Shown here piece after piece: positions 50,784 through 58,265 of a stretch of 64,000 nt of DNA. Below the pieces are notes generated by a model. The model made no database searches, was not told the origin of the DNA, and saw only the letters and a list, made by a program, of their open reading frames with translations. The stretch's first letter is position 1; every line of letters starts with the position of its first letter. Origin of the DNA: JAVBLP01 sp052034625 (lineage in GTDB: Bacteria; Elusimicrobiota; Endomicrobiia; Endomicrobiales; Endomicrobiaceae); NCBI GenBank assembly GCA_052034625.1, contig JBPOII010000007.1:26390-90389 (forward strand), in the 5' to 3' direction. Made by a program: the position numbers and the translations under genes.

Positions 50784-51653
50784 TTACACCTTTTTTAACA
50801 GAATATCCATAGTGTTTTGATAGATCTCTTTAATTGCTTTTCCTGACGAGCAATCTATATCTACAACTGTTTTGCCGTCATTAACAGCTTTAACTGCATT
50901 ATAATCAAAAGGTACTTTGCCTATAAAAGGCAAGTTTTCTTTTTTACAAAACTCTTCTATCTTTTTTGTGTTTTCAATATTTGTATCATATTTATTGATG
51001 CATATTGCTGTCTTTATTCCAAACTTTGATGCCGTATTGATAATGCGTTCCATATCGCTGATACCTGATATGGAAGGTTCTGCAACTATCAAGACCATAT
51101 CCACACCGCTAAGCGATGCAATAACAGGGCATCCTATACCGGGAGAGCCGTCAATAATTGCAAGATTTGCATCTTTTGCTGCCGACTTCATTTGTTTTTT
51201 CACTTCAGTAACAAGCAATCCTGATGTACCGCTGCCCATTTTAAGTTGTGCCGTTGAAAATACTTTTTCTTTATCGGTATATAACATCAATTCACCTGCA
51301 ACTGCCGGTACCATTTTTGCCGCATTTACAGGACAAATATATTCACAAACACCGCATCCTTCACATGCAAAAGGATCTACTTTATAGTTTTCATCTGCTG
51401 AAATAGCATCAAACCGGCAGTTTTTTTTGCACAGACCGCATTGATTACATATTTGTGTGTCTATCTCCGCTTTTTCAAGTCCGTAAAAGTCCGTTCTTTT
51501 AGGTTCTGTTTTCAAGTCCATAATAAGATGTAAATTAGGAGCATCTACATCGCAATCCGCATATGCTTTTGCTTCAGCCAGTTTAACAAAAGCACTCGCT
51601 ATTGTTGTTTTTCCTGTGCCGCCTTTACCGCTGAGGATTAAGAGCTGTTTCAT
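50784..51653 (-). CDS. MinD-superfamily ATPase with ferredoxin insert 1
   Basis: This 289-aa protein has a deviant Walker A (LSGKGGTGKTTIASAFVKL) and DCDVDAPNLHL. A two-cluster ferredoxin insert follows (CNQCGLCKKNCRFDAI and CEGCGVCEYICPVNAA, ~65-110). Then comes IDGSPGIGCPVIASLSGVD, as in MinD-type ATPases. It is a close paralogue of the next gene, which it overlaps by 29 bp. Such pairs are hallmarks of the ORP cluster of anaerobes, reported to affect cell-division placement in Desulfovibrio. Confidence 0.9.
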   Translation of the reverse strand: MKQLLILSGKGGTGKTTIASAFVKLAEAKAYADCDVDAPNLHLIMDLKTEPKRTDFYGLEKAEIDTQICNQCGLCKKNCRFDAISADENYKVDPFACEGCGVCEYICPVNAAKMVPAVAGELMLYTDKEKVFSTAQLKMGSGTSGLLVTEVKKQMKSAAKDANLAIIDGSPGIGCPVIASLSGVDMVLIVAEPSISGISDMERIINTASKFGIKTAICINKYDTNIENTKKIEEFCKKENLPFIGKVPFDYNAVKAVNDGKTVVDIDCSSGKAIKEIYQNTMDILLKKV

Positions 51654-52494
51654 TTGATATCTCCTTTATCACAGTATTAAGCAGAGAGGAAAACTTATCT
51701 TTGTATTTATCATTTTTTCTGACGGCAATTTCTGCATTTGAATTCAATTTCCCAAGTTCATTATCAAATGGGATTCGCCCCAATATCTTAATATTTTTTT
51801 CTAAACAAAACTTCTCTGCCGGATTTTCTTGTCCTTCTAAACATTTATTGAGAACTACTCCGAAAGGTTTGTTAAATAATCTGACCAGTTCATATACCAT
51901 GTTCAAATTATGCACACCGAACAATGTAGGCTCGGCAACTAAAATACAATAATCGGCATCTTTAATGCTTTCCATCACAATACAAGCACTGCCGGGGGGG
52001 CAATCTATAAAAACTTTTTTAACTTCATTAGGGAGTTCAGCATTTAAAAGTTCTTTTATAATAGGAACGCCTGAAGGCTCGCCGGTATTTAATATTCCTG
52101 TATATACCGACACATTGTCAGATTTTCCTTTTTCAACTTTACCGATAACTTTATCTTTTTCCGTTAATGCTTTTTGAGGACAAACTAAAATGCATCCGCC
52201 GCAAGAATGGCATATATCTTCGAAAACTTTTAACTTATCTTTAATATATGCAAGGGCATTAAATTTGCAAAAGCTGACACATTTACGGCAGCCATTACAC
52301 AGTTCATTATTTACCTGCGGAATTTTTACAGAAACTTCTTCTTTTTTAATATCTTCAGGCTTAAAAAACAAATGACCGTTAGGTTCCTCTACATCACAAT
52401 CAAGATATGCAGATATTCCAGATGCCGCAGCCAAATTTACTGCGACCAATGTTTTACCTGTACCGCCCTTGCCGCTGAGCACAGCTATTTTCAT
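51625..52494 (-). CDS. MinD-superfamily ATPase with ferredoxin insert 2
   Basis: This 289-aa protein begins MKIAVLSGKGGTGKTLVAVNLA and has DCDVEEPNGHLFF. Two [4Fe-4S] motifs follow (CNGCRKCVSFCKFNAL, CHSCGGCILVCPQKAL), then IDCPPGSACIVMESIKDAD. ATG 52494 is chosen because the Walker A follows at once and it lies 4 bp after the upstream NifX stop. A longer frame extends into that gene. It likely forms a hetero-pair with its paralogue, coupling ATP hydrolysis to electron or cluster transfer (inference). Confidence 0.9.
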   Translation of the reverse strand: MKIAVLSGKGGTGKTLVAVNLAAASGISAYLDCDVEEPNGHLFFKPEDIKKEEVSVKIPQVNNELCNGCRKCVSFCKFNALAYIKDKLKVFEDICHSCGGCILVCPQKALTEKDKVIGKVEKGKSDNVSVYTGILNTGEPSGVPIIKELLNAELPNEVKKVFIDCPPGSACIVMESIKDADYCILVAEPTLFGVHNLNMVYELVRLFNKPFGVVLNKCLEGQENPAEKFCLEKNIKILGRIPFDNELGKLNSNAEIAVRKNDKYKDKFSSLLNTVIKEISNETALNPQR

Positions 52495-52498
52495 ATTA

Positions 52499-52864
52499 TT
52501 AGTTTCCATGTTTGTGAAATCCTGCATGTATTTCTTCCAATAAAGAAAGTTTTTTTGCGGTAAAAGCATCAATATTTTCTTTGACTGAACCGTCTGTTGA
52601 CTTATATATCTTTATTTCAGCAGATTTCAGCACATCGGCAGCATTTTCGCCTAAGCGGGGGGTAATTAAAGCTTTTACTTTATTGTCTGCTATCATTTGT
52701 GCAGCCTTAATTCCGGCACCGCCGGTACTTGCTGCCGCACTATTGTCAAGAAATACACTTTCTTTGCTTTCTATATCATAAATAAGAAAGTAAGGTGCAC
52801 GTCCAAAAGACGGACATATATTTGAATCTAAATTCTTTTCATCTATAGGAATTGCTATTTTCAT
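52499..52864 (-). CDS. NifX/ORP-type dinitrogenase Fe-Mo cofactor domain protein 2
   Basis: This 121-aa protein matches the NifX/ORP fold: KIAIPIDEKNLDSNICPSFGRAPYFLIYD, SVFLDNSAAASTGGAGIKAAQMIADNKVKALITPRLGENA. It is a paralogue of the gene at 48756 but lacks that gene's His/Cys-rich tail, having only HAGFHKHGN. A perfect GGAGG precedes the ATG. It would bind a metal-sulfur cofactor delivered by the adjacent ATPases. Confidence 0.87.
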   Translation of the reverse strand: MKIAIPIDEKNLDSNICPSFGRAPYFLIYDIESKESVFLDNSAAASTGGAGIKAAQMIADNKVKALITPRLGENAADVLKSAEIKIYKSTDGSVKENIDAFTAKKLSLLEEIHAGFHKHGN

Positions 52865-52895
52865 AATGATCCTCCATTCTGTAATACTCTTTTAA

Positions 52896-53273
52896 TTAAC
52901 TCTCTTGCTTTGCTTCATCTGACAAACATCTGCCATGTCTATGCCTATTACAGCCGCGGCCATGGCCTTTTCCTTTTCCTTTACAAAATCGGTATTCGCC
53001 GCCCTCTATCATTAAAACTTTTCCGTTCACTAAAAATTCGGAGAGTTTCTTTCTGGCTTCAATATAAATACCTTGAACAGTACTGCGCGCAATATTCATA
53101 TGCTCGGCACATTCTTCCTGATTTAATCCTTCAAGATCTATGAGCCTGATAGTTTCATATTCATCTACAGTCATTTTTACATGATCTTCGGCATCGGCAG
53201 GTGAATCAAGCGGTCCGAATCTGTTGTTTTTAGGCAAACCGCAGACTTTTCTCCACTTCATAGGTCTAGCCAT
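52896..53273 (-). CDS. DUF134 (UPF0251) helix-turn-helix protein
   Basis: This 125-aa protein has the DUF134 signature MARPMKWRKVCGLPKNNRFGP and a sigma-like HTH (VDEYETIRLIDLEGLNQEECAEHMNIARSTVQGIYIEARKKL). A Gly/His/Cys-rich tail follows (FCKGKGKGHGRGCNRHRHGRC) that could bind metal. It is the likely regulator of this operon. Two GGCATATG palindromes on the operon promoter are natural candidate sites. DUF134 genes often neighbour NifX-like and MinD-ferredoxin genes in anaerobes. Confidence 0.9.
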   Translation of the reverse strand: MARPMKWRKVCGLPKNNRFGPLDSPADAEDHVKMTVDEYETIRLIDLEGLNQEECAEHMNIARSTVQGIYIEARKKLSEFLVNGKVLMIEGGEYRFCKGKGKGHGRGCNRHRHGRCLSDEAKQES

Positions 53274-53319
53274 ATTTTATCATCTCCATTTTGATTGGAA
53301 TAAACGGAGCGTCCTCCGT

Positions 53320-53568
53320 TTATTCTTGATTCTCCAATTCTTTGTCGATCTCTTCAATTTGATTTTTCAAAAAAGCTTTTTCTTCATTAAGCAGTTCTTT
53401 TTGTGTTTTTGAGGAATTGCGAAATCCAAAACCTCTTCCAAAACCGCGTCTGCAACCAAATCCGAAACCGCTTTGCTGTCTTATTTCATTATTATCTGTG
53501 CAAGCTCCTAAACCTCTTCCTGTCATTGATCCCTTACCCATGGGACCTGTTCCATCTCTTCTTGGCAT
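53320..53568 (-). CDS. DUF5320-type small Gly/Arg-rich protein
   Basis: This 82-aa protein starts MPRRDGTGPMGKGSMTGRGLGAC, the DUF5320 hallmark. A Phe-Gly-Arg-rich middle follows (FGFGCRRGFGRGFGF), then a C-terminal coiled coil (LLNEEKAFLKNQIEEIDKELENQE). The function is unknown, but the family regularly accompanies ORP/NifX clusters. It is the first gene of the operon, with a perfect AAGGAGG site. Confidence 0.85.
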   Translation of the reverse strand: MPRRDGTGPMGKGSMTGRGLGACTDNNEIRQQSGFGFGCRRGFGRGFGFRNSSKTQKELLNEEKAFLKNQIEEIDKELENQE

Positions 53569-53593
53569 GATGATTACCTCCTTAAAAGTTTAT

Positions 53594-53638
53594 GGCATAT
53601 GCCACTTACTATTATACATAATTTCCGGCATATGTCAA
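53594..53638 (-). promoter_or_regulatory. Promoter of the ORP-like operon with two GGCATATG palindromes
   Basis: On the minus strand TTGACA (53633-53638), a 16-bp spacer and TATAAT (53611-53616) form a near-perfect promoter. GGCATATGCC (53594-53603) lies at the expected start site. GGCATATGTC (53627-53636) overlaps the -35. The centres are 33 bp apart, about three helical turns, as expected for cooperative repressor binding. Confidence 0.75.
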
Positions 53639-53776
53639 TAACCCATATAGAATATTTGCAAAAATCATTGATAAATCGAGTTAAAATGAAAATGATAAAT
53701 CATATAAATAATAAAACAAAATGAGTTGTGAACACATAAAAAGAATGATCAAATCCTTTTCAAATTTCAGAAAAAT

Positions 53777-53805
53777 TTGAATAAATGAAGAAAATTTTTT
53801 ATAAT
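53777..53805 (+). promoter_or_regulatory. Promoter of the OmpA-family lipoprotein gene
   Basis: TTGAAT (53777-53782), a 17-bp spacer and TATAAT (53800-53805) lie upstream. The gene starts at 53844 with an AAAGGAG site. Confidence 0.7.
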
Positions 53806-53843
53806 GCTTAAGTTACACAAAATAAAAAAAGGAGAGAAGCAGA

Positions 53844-54497
53844 ATGAAGAAAATTGCATTGTTTTCAGTTGGTTTAGGTTTGTGTCTTATGATGGCTGCC
53901 TGTGCAACACCTGGCAAAAGAACGGCGATAGGTGCAGGAGCGGGAGCAGCAGTAGGAGCAGCAGCAGGAGCTGTTATAGCTCACAATACCGGTGGTGAAG
54001 CTTGGCAGGGTGCAGCAATCGGCGGAGCAGCAGGAGCTTTAGTTGGCGGAGTAGTAGGAAATTATTTTGATAAACAGGCGCAAGAACTTGCAAAAATTGC
54101 TGAAGTAACAAAAACCGATGACGGATTGAGAGTAACATTGAAAAATGATATTTTGTTTGCAATCGGAAGTGCAGAATTGTCTGCTGATGCAAGAAAAACT
54201 CTTACTGATCTCAATACAGTTTTGAAAAAATATCCTGAAAATATCATAATAGTTGAAGGTCATACCGATAATACCGGATCAGCTGCATTGAACCAAGATT
54301 TATCGGAAAAAAGAGCAAAAGCAGTTTATGATTATCTTCTTGGAACAGGACTTCAAACTTTCAAAATAAGCTATGTAGGTTATGGATTGAATCAGCCTAT
54401 AGCTGATAATAGCATGGAAGAAGGCAGAGCGAAAAATAGAAGAGTTAATCTTAATATTACTGCAAACACTGAACTTATAAAACAGAACAGAAGCTAA
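53844..54497 (+). CDS. OmpA-family peptidoglycan-binding lipoprotein with glycine zipper
   Basis: This 217-aa protein has a lipoprotein signal with lipobox MAAC (Cys20). A glycine-zipper region follows (~28-75, IGAGAGAAVGAAAGAVIA and IGGAAGALVGGVVGN). The C-terminal OmpA/Pal domain has VEGHTDNTGSAALNQDLSEKRAKAVYDYL and GRAKNRRVNL, which bind diaminopimelate-type peptidoglycan. It is YiaD-like, tethering the outer membrane to the wall. It is divergent from the ORP-like operon and ends in a strong terminator. Confidence 0.92.
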   Translation: MKKIALFSVGLGLCLMMAACATPGKRTAIGAGAGAAVGAAAGAVIAHNTGGEAWQGAAIGGAAGALVGGVVGNYFDKQAQELAKIAEVTKTDDGLRVTLKNDILFAIGSAELSADARKTLTDLNTVLKKYPENIIIVEGHTDNTGSAALNQDLSEKRAKAVYDYLLGTGLQTFKISYVGYGLNQPIADNSMEEGRAKNRRVNLNITANTELIKQNRS

Positions 54498-54521
54498 TTT
54501 AGAAGTAAAAAAATAATTCAA

Positions 54522-54557
54522 GAAACCGCCGATTTAAAGCCGGCGGTTTCTTTTTTG
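54522..54557 (+). terminator. Rho-independent terminator after the OmpA-family gene
   Basis: GAAACCGCCG (54522-54531) pairs with CGGCGGTTTC (54541-54550), followed by six T residues. Confidence 0.93.
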
Positions 54558-54590
54558 CTTTGTCATTTCCTCGCCTCTTGCCCTTTTTTT

Positions 54591-54626
54591 GTCATCCTCG
54601 AAGTTCGTAATCTGGGATCCATTTTG
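54591..54626. repeat. GTCATCC...GGGATCCATTTTG repeat copy
   Basis: Another member of the family seen at 48257, 46583, 40511 and 30541. Its stem is degraded (ATCCTCG versus CTGGGAT). It is followed by TTTGATTTGTAATTGCCG filler also seen elsewhere. No gene lies in this spacer. Confidence 0.65.
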
Positions 54627-54699
54627 TCTTTTGACGTTGTTGTTGCCTTTGATTTGTAATTGCCGTTATAAGTCCATAATTGTTTGTCAAATGTCGGTA

Positions 54700-54729
54700 T
54701 TGACTGTTTCTGATTAGTTTTGCTATAAT
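54700..54729 (+). promoter_or_regulatory. Promoter of tRNA-Arg
   Basis: TTGACT (54700-54705), an 18-bp spacer and TATAAT (54724-54729) end 18 nt before the tRNA. Confidence 0.65.
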
Positions 54730-54747
54730 CATAAATCTAAATTTATT

Positions 54748-54821
54748 GTCTCCGTAGCTCAATTGGATAGAGCAACTGCCTTCTAAGCAGTAGGTTAGGT
54801 GTTCAACTCACCTCGGAGACG
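54748..54821 (+). tRNA. tRNA-Arg (anticodon UCU)
   Basis: A full cloverleaf is present: acceptor GTCTCCG/CGGAGAC, D-stem GCTC/GAGC, anticodon stem ACTGC/GCAGT with loop CTTCTAA, and T-stem AGGTG/CACCT with loop TTCAACT. The anticodon TCT reads AGA/AGG. The 3' CCA is not encoded. Confidence 0.95.
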
Positions 54822-54934
54822 TTTTAATTTTATATTTTGAGTTTATACTTTGTTATAGGCTCGGTCATTTGTGTTTAAATACAAACTTCCCGTGCCTCTG
54901 CCTCGTCTAAACTTCAAAATGTCAGCAACAATAC

Positions 54935-55012
54935 GGTGGCTGTAGCTCAACTGGTTAGAGCGTCGGTTTGTGGAGCCGAAGGCTGCGGGTTCAAGTCCCG
55001 TCAGCCACCCCA
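54935..55012 (+). tRNA. tRNA-His (anticodon GUG)
   Basis: The acceptor GTGGCTG/CAGCCAC is extended by the G-1:C73 pair (54935 with 55009) typical of tRNA-His. The anticodon loop TTGTGGA gives GUG. The T-arm is GCGGG/CCCGT with TTCAAGT. CCA is encoded (55010-55012), unlike in the neighbouring tRNA-Arg. Confidence 0.95.
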
Positions 55013-55025
55013 TTAAAACACATTT

Positions 55026-55062
55026 AAACCTTTTCTGATGAAAGTCAGAAAAGGGTTTTTTG
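55026..55062 (+). terminator. Terminator after tRNA-His
   Basis: CCTTTTCTGA (55029-55038) pairs with TCAGAAAAGG (55045-55054), followed by a T-rich run. Confidence 0.88.
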
Positions 55063-55155
55063 TTTTACAGAAGATATGATAACTTCTGTCATTTCTAATC
55101 AAGTTATATTTTGATAAAATGTCTAAATATAAAAAAATTAAAAAGGAGAATTAAT

Positions 55156-55683
55156 ATGCCGTCAATGTTTATAAGGATATCTATAACAGTAATAATTTTA
55201 GCAATACTTGCTTATATATTATTTAAATTTATACCTGTAAAAAAGCTTAAAAATTTTGAACCAAAACAAGAACTTGCTGCGGGACCTGACGGGGCAGAAC
55301 TTCTTAAAAAATATGAAAATAATGAATTGGATGATGAACAGTTTTTAAAGTTATTTTCAAAAGTGAAAATTTATTACTCTACTCCTTGGGGAGATACAAA
55401 AGACGGCGGGAGTCAATTGTTTCTTCTTGAATCACCAAGTAAACCGGGACAGACATATCATCCTGTTTTCATATCTACGGAAAGTGCAACAGAATATTTT
55501 GAAAAAGCCGGGAGAGCAGGTTTTCTGTTAATAGAAGGTGATTTATTACATTTTATAAAATCAACATTAGAAATTTATGAAGATGCTCCGTCAAAAGTCG
55601 GTGCTGTGATTGAGCCTTATAAGTTTAACTTTATTTTAGATGCAGAGTATTTAGATGATATTATAAAGATGATGGAATCCTGA
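55156..55683 (+). CDS. Membrane-anchored SseB-like domain protein
   Basis: This 175-aa protein has one N-terminal membrane helix (ISITVIILAILAYILFKF). A soluble domain follows (KIYYSTPWGDTKDGGSQLFLLES ... YHPVFISTESATEYFEKAGRAGF ... IEPYKFNFILDAEYLDDIIKMM). The strand-helix order resembles the SseB N-terminal domain, a widespread fold of unclear function. ATG 55156 follows AAAAGGAG; an upstream ATG at 55111 lacks a site. Assignment is tentative. Confidence 0.7.
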   Translation: MPSMFIRISITVIILAILAYILFKFIPVKKLKNFEPKQELAAGPDGAELLKKYENNELDDEQFLKLFSKVKIYYSTPWGDTKDGGSQLFLLESPSKPGQTYHPVFISTESATEYFEKAGRAGFLLIEGDLLHFIKSTLEIYEDAPSKVGAVIEPYKFNFILDAEYLDDIIKMMES

Positions 55684-55770
55684 TTAACTTTATCATACTT
55701 TTAACAATTTTATTTTTATTTTATTTATGATAGAATTAAGTACAATATAAACTATGGCAGGAGAATGCCT

Positions 55771-56976
55771 ATGTTAAACTTTTATTCAGCAAGTGTAAGA
55801 AGCGCAAATACAGAACGTGCTGTAGAAGAATGTCTGGATATTTTATCCAAAGACAATACAAACCTTCCAGAAGACTGCAATATCATAATAGTAAATGCCA
55901 CAATGGGGCACTCACTTGAAAAAATCGCTTCATTGATAAAACAAAGATTCCCTGAAACTTTGGTTTTAGGTGCATCATGTTGCGGTGTGACCGGTAAAGA
56001 AGGTGTCGGCGAATCAATGAATGAAATAGCTATGATTGGTATATGCGGCGAACAGGGAGAATGCGCAGCACATTCTGTCAACGGCATATATGCATCAAAT
56101 TCTTATGAAAAGGGTTTAGAGCTTGCCGAGAATTTAAAGAAAAAAACTGATAATCCAGCAGCGATATATCTTATTTGTCCGAGTTTGGATATCGTGCCTG
56201 GCCTTGTCATTGAGGCTTTTGATAAAGTTTTTAAAGATGTTGTTATCGGAGGAGGGACTACCTCTGATAATATGCGTGGGATTGTTAATTACCAATATAT
56301 CGGGGATCAACTTACCGAACACGGTGCATGGGCGGTAGCTTTTGCGGAAAAAGATCTCAATGCGATATCGCGGGCTACGCATGGTTTTGTGGCAGCCGGA
56401 GACCCTATGACAGTTACTAAAGCCGACGAGTATAAAATTATTGAAATAGACGGTAAACCGGCATGGAAAGAATATATTGCAAAAGCAGGAGTTAAAGGCA
56501 ATTCTCTTGCAGAGATCCTTGCTATGGGAGCGCTTGCAGAAGAGCTTCCGGAAGATTTGGCAAAGGAATATGCAAACTCTCATATATTAAGAGGCATAGT
56601 CGATATACCAAAAGATGATAATGAAAGCATAATAAATTATCCTGCCGCAGTAAAAGAAGGACTTAAATTATATCTTACTGAAAGAAATGAAGAGTTTATT
56701 TTTTCCGAACATGAAAAGTATCTTGAACGTATAAAAAAAGATATAGAAGGCAAAGAGATCGTGGCGGTATTTCATTCGGACTGTCTTGTAAGAGGACGGC
56801 TTCTTTTCAATAAAATAAAAAAAGATGAAATGCTTGTAATGATGCAAAATATTCTTTCGAACAAAGGTTCAGTACCTCCATGGATAGGTATATTCGGTTT
56901 CGGCGAGTATGCGCGATTAGGGGATAAAAATGCTTATCATAACTTTTCTGCGGCTCTTTTGATTTTGTACAGATAA
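55771..56976 (+). CDS. FIST-domain sensor protein 1
   Basis: This 401-aa protein has FIST N and FIST C domains: MLNFYSASVRSANTERAVEECLDIL, VLGASCCGVTGKEGVGESMNEIAMIG, VIGGGTTSDNMRG, LTEHGAWAVAFAEKDL and the C-terminal FHSDCLVRGRLLFNKIKKDEM ... GIFGFGEYARLG. FIST proteins are cytoplasmic sensors thought to bind small ligands such as amino acids, often paired with kinases. ATG 55771 matches the paralogue start and has GGAGA 6 nt upstream. It is followed by a paralogue and a kinase. Confidence 0.88.
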   Translation: MLNFYSASVRSANTERAVEECLDILSKDNTNLPEDCNIIIVNATMGHSLEKIASLIKQRFPETLVLGASCCGVTGKEGVGESMNEIAMIGICGEQGECAAHSVNGIYASNSYEKGLELAENLKKKTDNPAAIYLICPSLDIVPGLVIEAFDKVFKDVVIGGGTTSDNMRGIVNYQYIGDQLTEHGAWAVAFAEKDLNAISRATHGFVAAGDPMTVTKADEYKIIEIDGKPAWKEYIAKAGVKGNSLAEILAMGALAEELPEDLAKEYANSHILRGIVDIPKDDNESIINYPAAVKEGLKLYLTERNEEFIFSEHEKYLERIKKDIEGKEIVAVFHSDCLVRGRLLFNKIKKDEMLVMMQNILSNKGSVPPWIGIFGFGEYARLGDKNAYHNFSAALLILYR

Positions 56977-57028
56977 TTATTAAGTTAAAAGCACTAAACA
57001 TAATATATTTAAAAATTAGGGAGATAAA

Positions 57029-58237
57029 ATGTTAAGTTTTAACTCTGCAAGTGTAAGAATTGCAAACAGCGAACGTGCTGTTGATGAGTGCCTTGATATC
57101 GCATTTCAAGATAATAAAAAAGATTTGAAAGAGTGCAAAATTATTATTGCCAATGCCCCTCTAGGACATCAGCTTGACAAAATTGCCGCTGCTGTCAATA
57201 AAAGACTGCCGCATGTAACAGTTCTCGGCAATTCATGCAGCGGTGTTACGGGAAGAGAGGGAAGCGGTGAATCCATGACCAATTTGGCTATAATGGCGGT
57301 TTCAGGAACTAATGAAAAATGTGCTTATGCTGCAGTTAATGACATTTATGGAAGAAATTCGTATGAAAAAGGTCTTGAACTGGCTAAAACCCTTAAAGCT
57401 AAAGCACCAAATGCCAGTGCCATATACCTGATTTGCCCCGGAATTGATATAGACAATGAGCTTGTGCTTAAAGCATTTATTGAAGTTTTCGGTGAAGAGG
57501 TTACGATATTTGGCGGAACATCTTCAGATAATATGCGAGGACTAACAAACATGCAGTATATAGGCAATACTCTTACCGAACATGGTGCTTGGGCAGTAGC
57601 ATTTTCAGACAAGACTCTTAGTCTTGTTTCCCGTGCAACACACGGTTTTACGGCTTATGGCAGTCCGATGACAATAACTAAAGCTGAAGGGAACAAGATT
57701 ATAGAACTTGACGGAAAGCCTGCTTGGCAGTTATATACGGAAAGGCTTGGCGTAAAACCTGCACCGGACACTATTTGCGGTGAAACTATACCTATAGGAG
57801 CATTAGCGGAAAAACTTCCAGACAACTTTGCTAAAGAATACGGAAATCCTCATATTTTACGCGCTATCACGAAGTATGATCCTGACGGAACGATGTATTA
57901 TCCCACAACAGCTAAAGAAGGTATGAAATTATGGCTTACAAACAGAGATGAAGAACTTATATTTTCGGAACAGGAGCGTTCTCTTAACTATATAAAAGAA
58001 CAAATAGGCAGCAGTAAACCTGTCGCCGTTTTCCAGAGTGATTGTCTTGCAAGAGGACGTTTTTTGTTCAACAAGATAATGAAAGATGAGTTTACGGCTA
58101 TGATACAAAATGCTCTGATGACAGACGGAACGCTGCCGCCATGGATAGGAATGTACGGTTTTGGGGAATATGCGCCTTTAGCCGGAAAGAATACATATCA
58201 TAATTATTCAACAGCTTTGCTTGTTTTTTACAGATAA
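57029..58237 (+). CDS. FIST-domain sensor protein 2
   Basis: This 402-aa paralogue of the preceding protein is collinear throughout: MLSFNSASVRIANSERAVDECLDIA, VLGNSCSGVTGREGSGESMTN, IFGGTSSDNMRG, LTEHGAWAVAFSDKTL, and FQSDCLARGRFLFNKIMKDEF with GMYGFGEYAPLAGKNTYHNYS. An AGGGAG site precedes the ATG. The pair may sense two ligands or form a heterodimer feeding the histidine kinase encoded 28 bp downstream. Confidence 0.88.
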   Translation: MLSFNSASVRIANSERAVDECLDIAFQDNKKDLKECKIIIANAPLGHQLDKIAAAVNKRLPHVTVLGNSCSGVTGREGSGESMTNLAIMAVSGTNEKCAYAAVNDIYGRNSYEKGLELAKTLKAKAPNASAIYLICPGIDIDNELVLKAFIEVFGEEVTIFGGTSSDNMRGLTNMQYIGNTLTEHGAWAVAFSDKTLSLVSRATHGFTAYGSPMTITKAEGNKIIELDGKPAWQLYTERLGVKPAPDTICGETIPIGALAEKLPDNFAKEYGNPHILRAITKYDPDGTMYYPTTAKEGMKLWLTNRDEELIFSEQERSLNYIKEQIGSSKPVAVFQSDCLARGRFLFNKIMKDEFTAMIQNALMTDGTLPPWIGMYGFGEYAPLAGKNTYHNYSTALLVFYR

Positions 58238-58265
58238 AATATAAATTTCGTAAACGGAGAAAATA

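Noticed and set aside
48756..52864. Nitrogenase-related cluster based on NifX-like domains
   Set aside because: No nifH/D/K/E/N or NifB radical SAM gene is present; the ATPase/ferredoxin context fits an ORP-like cluster better.
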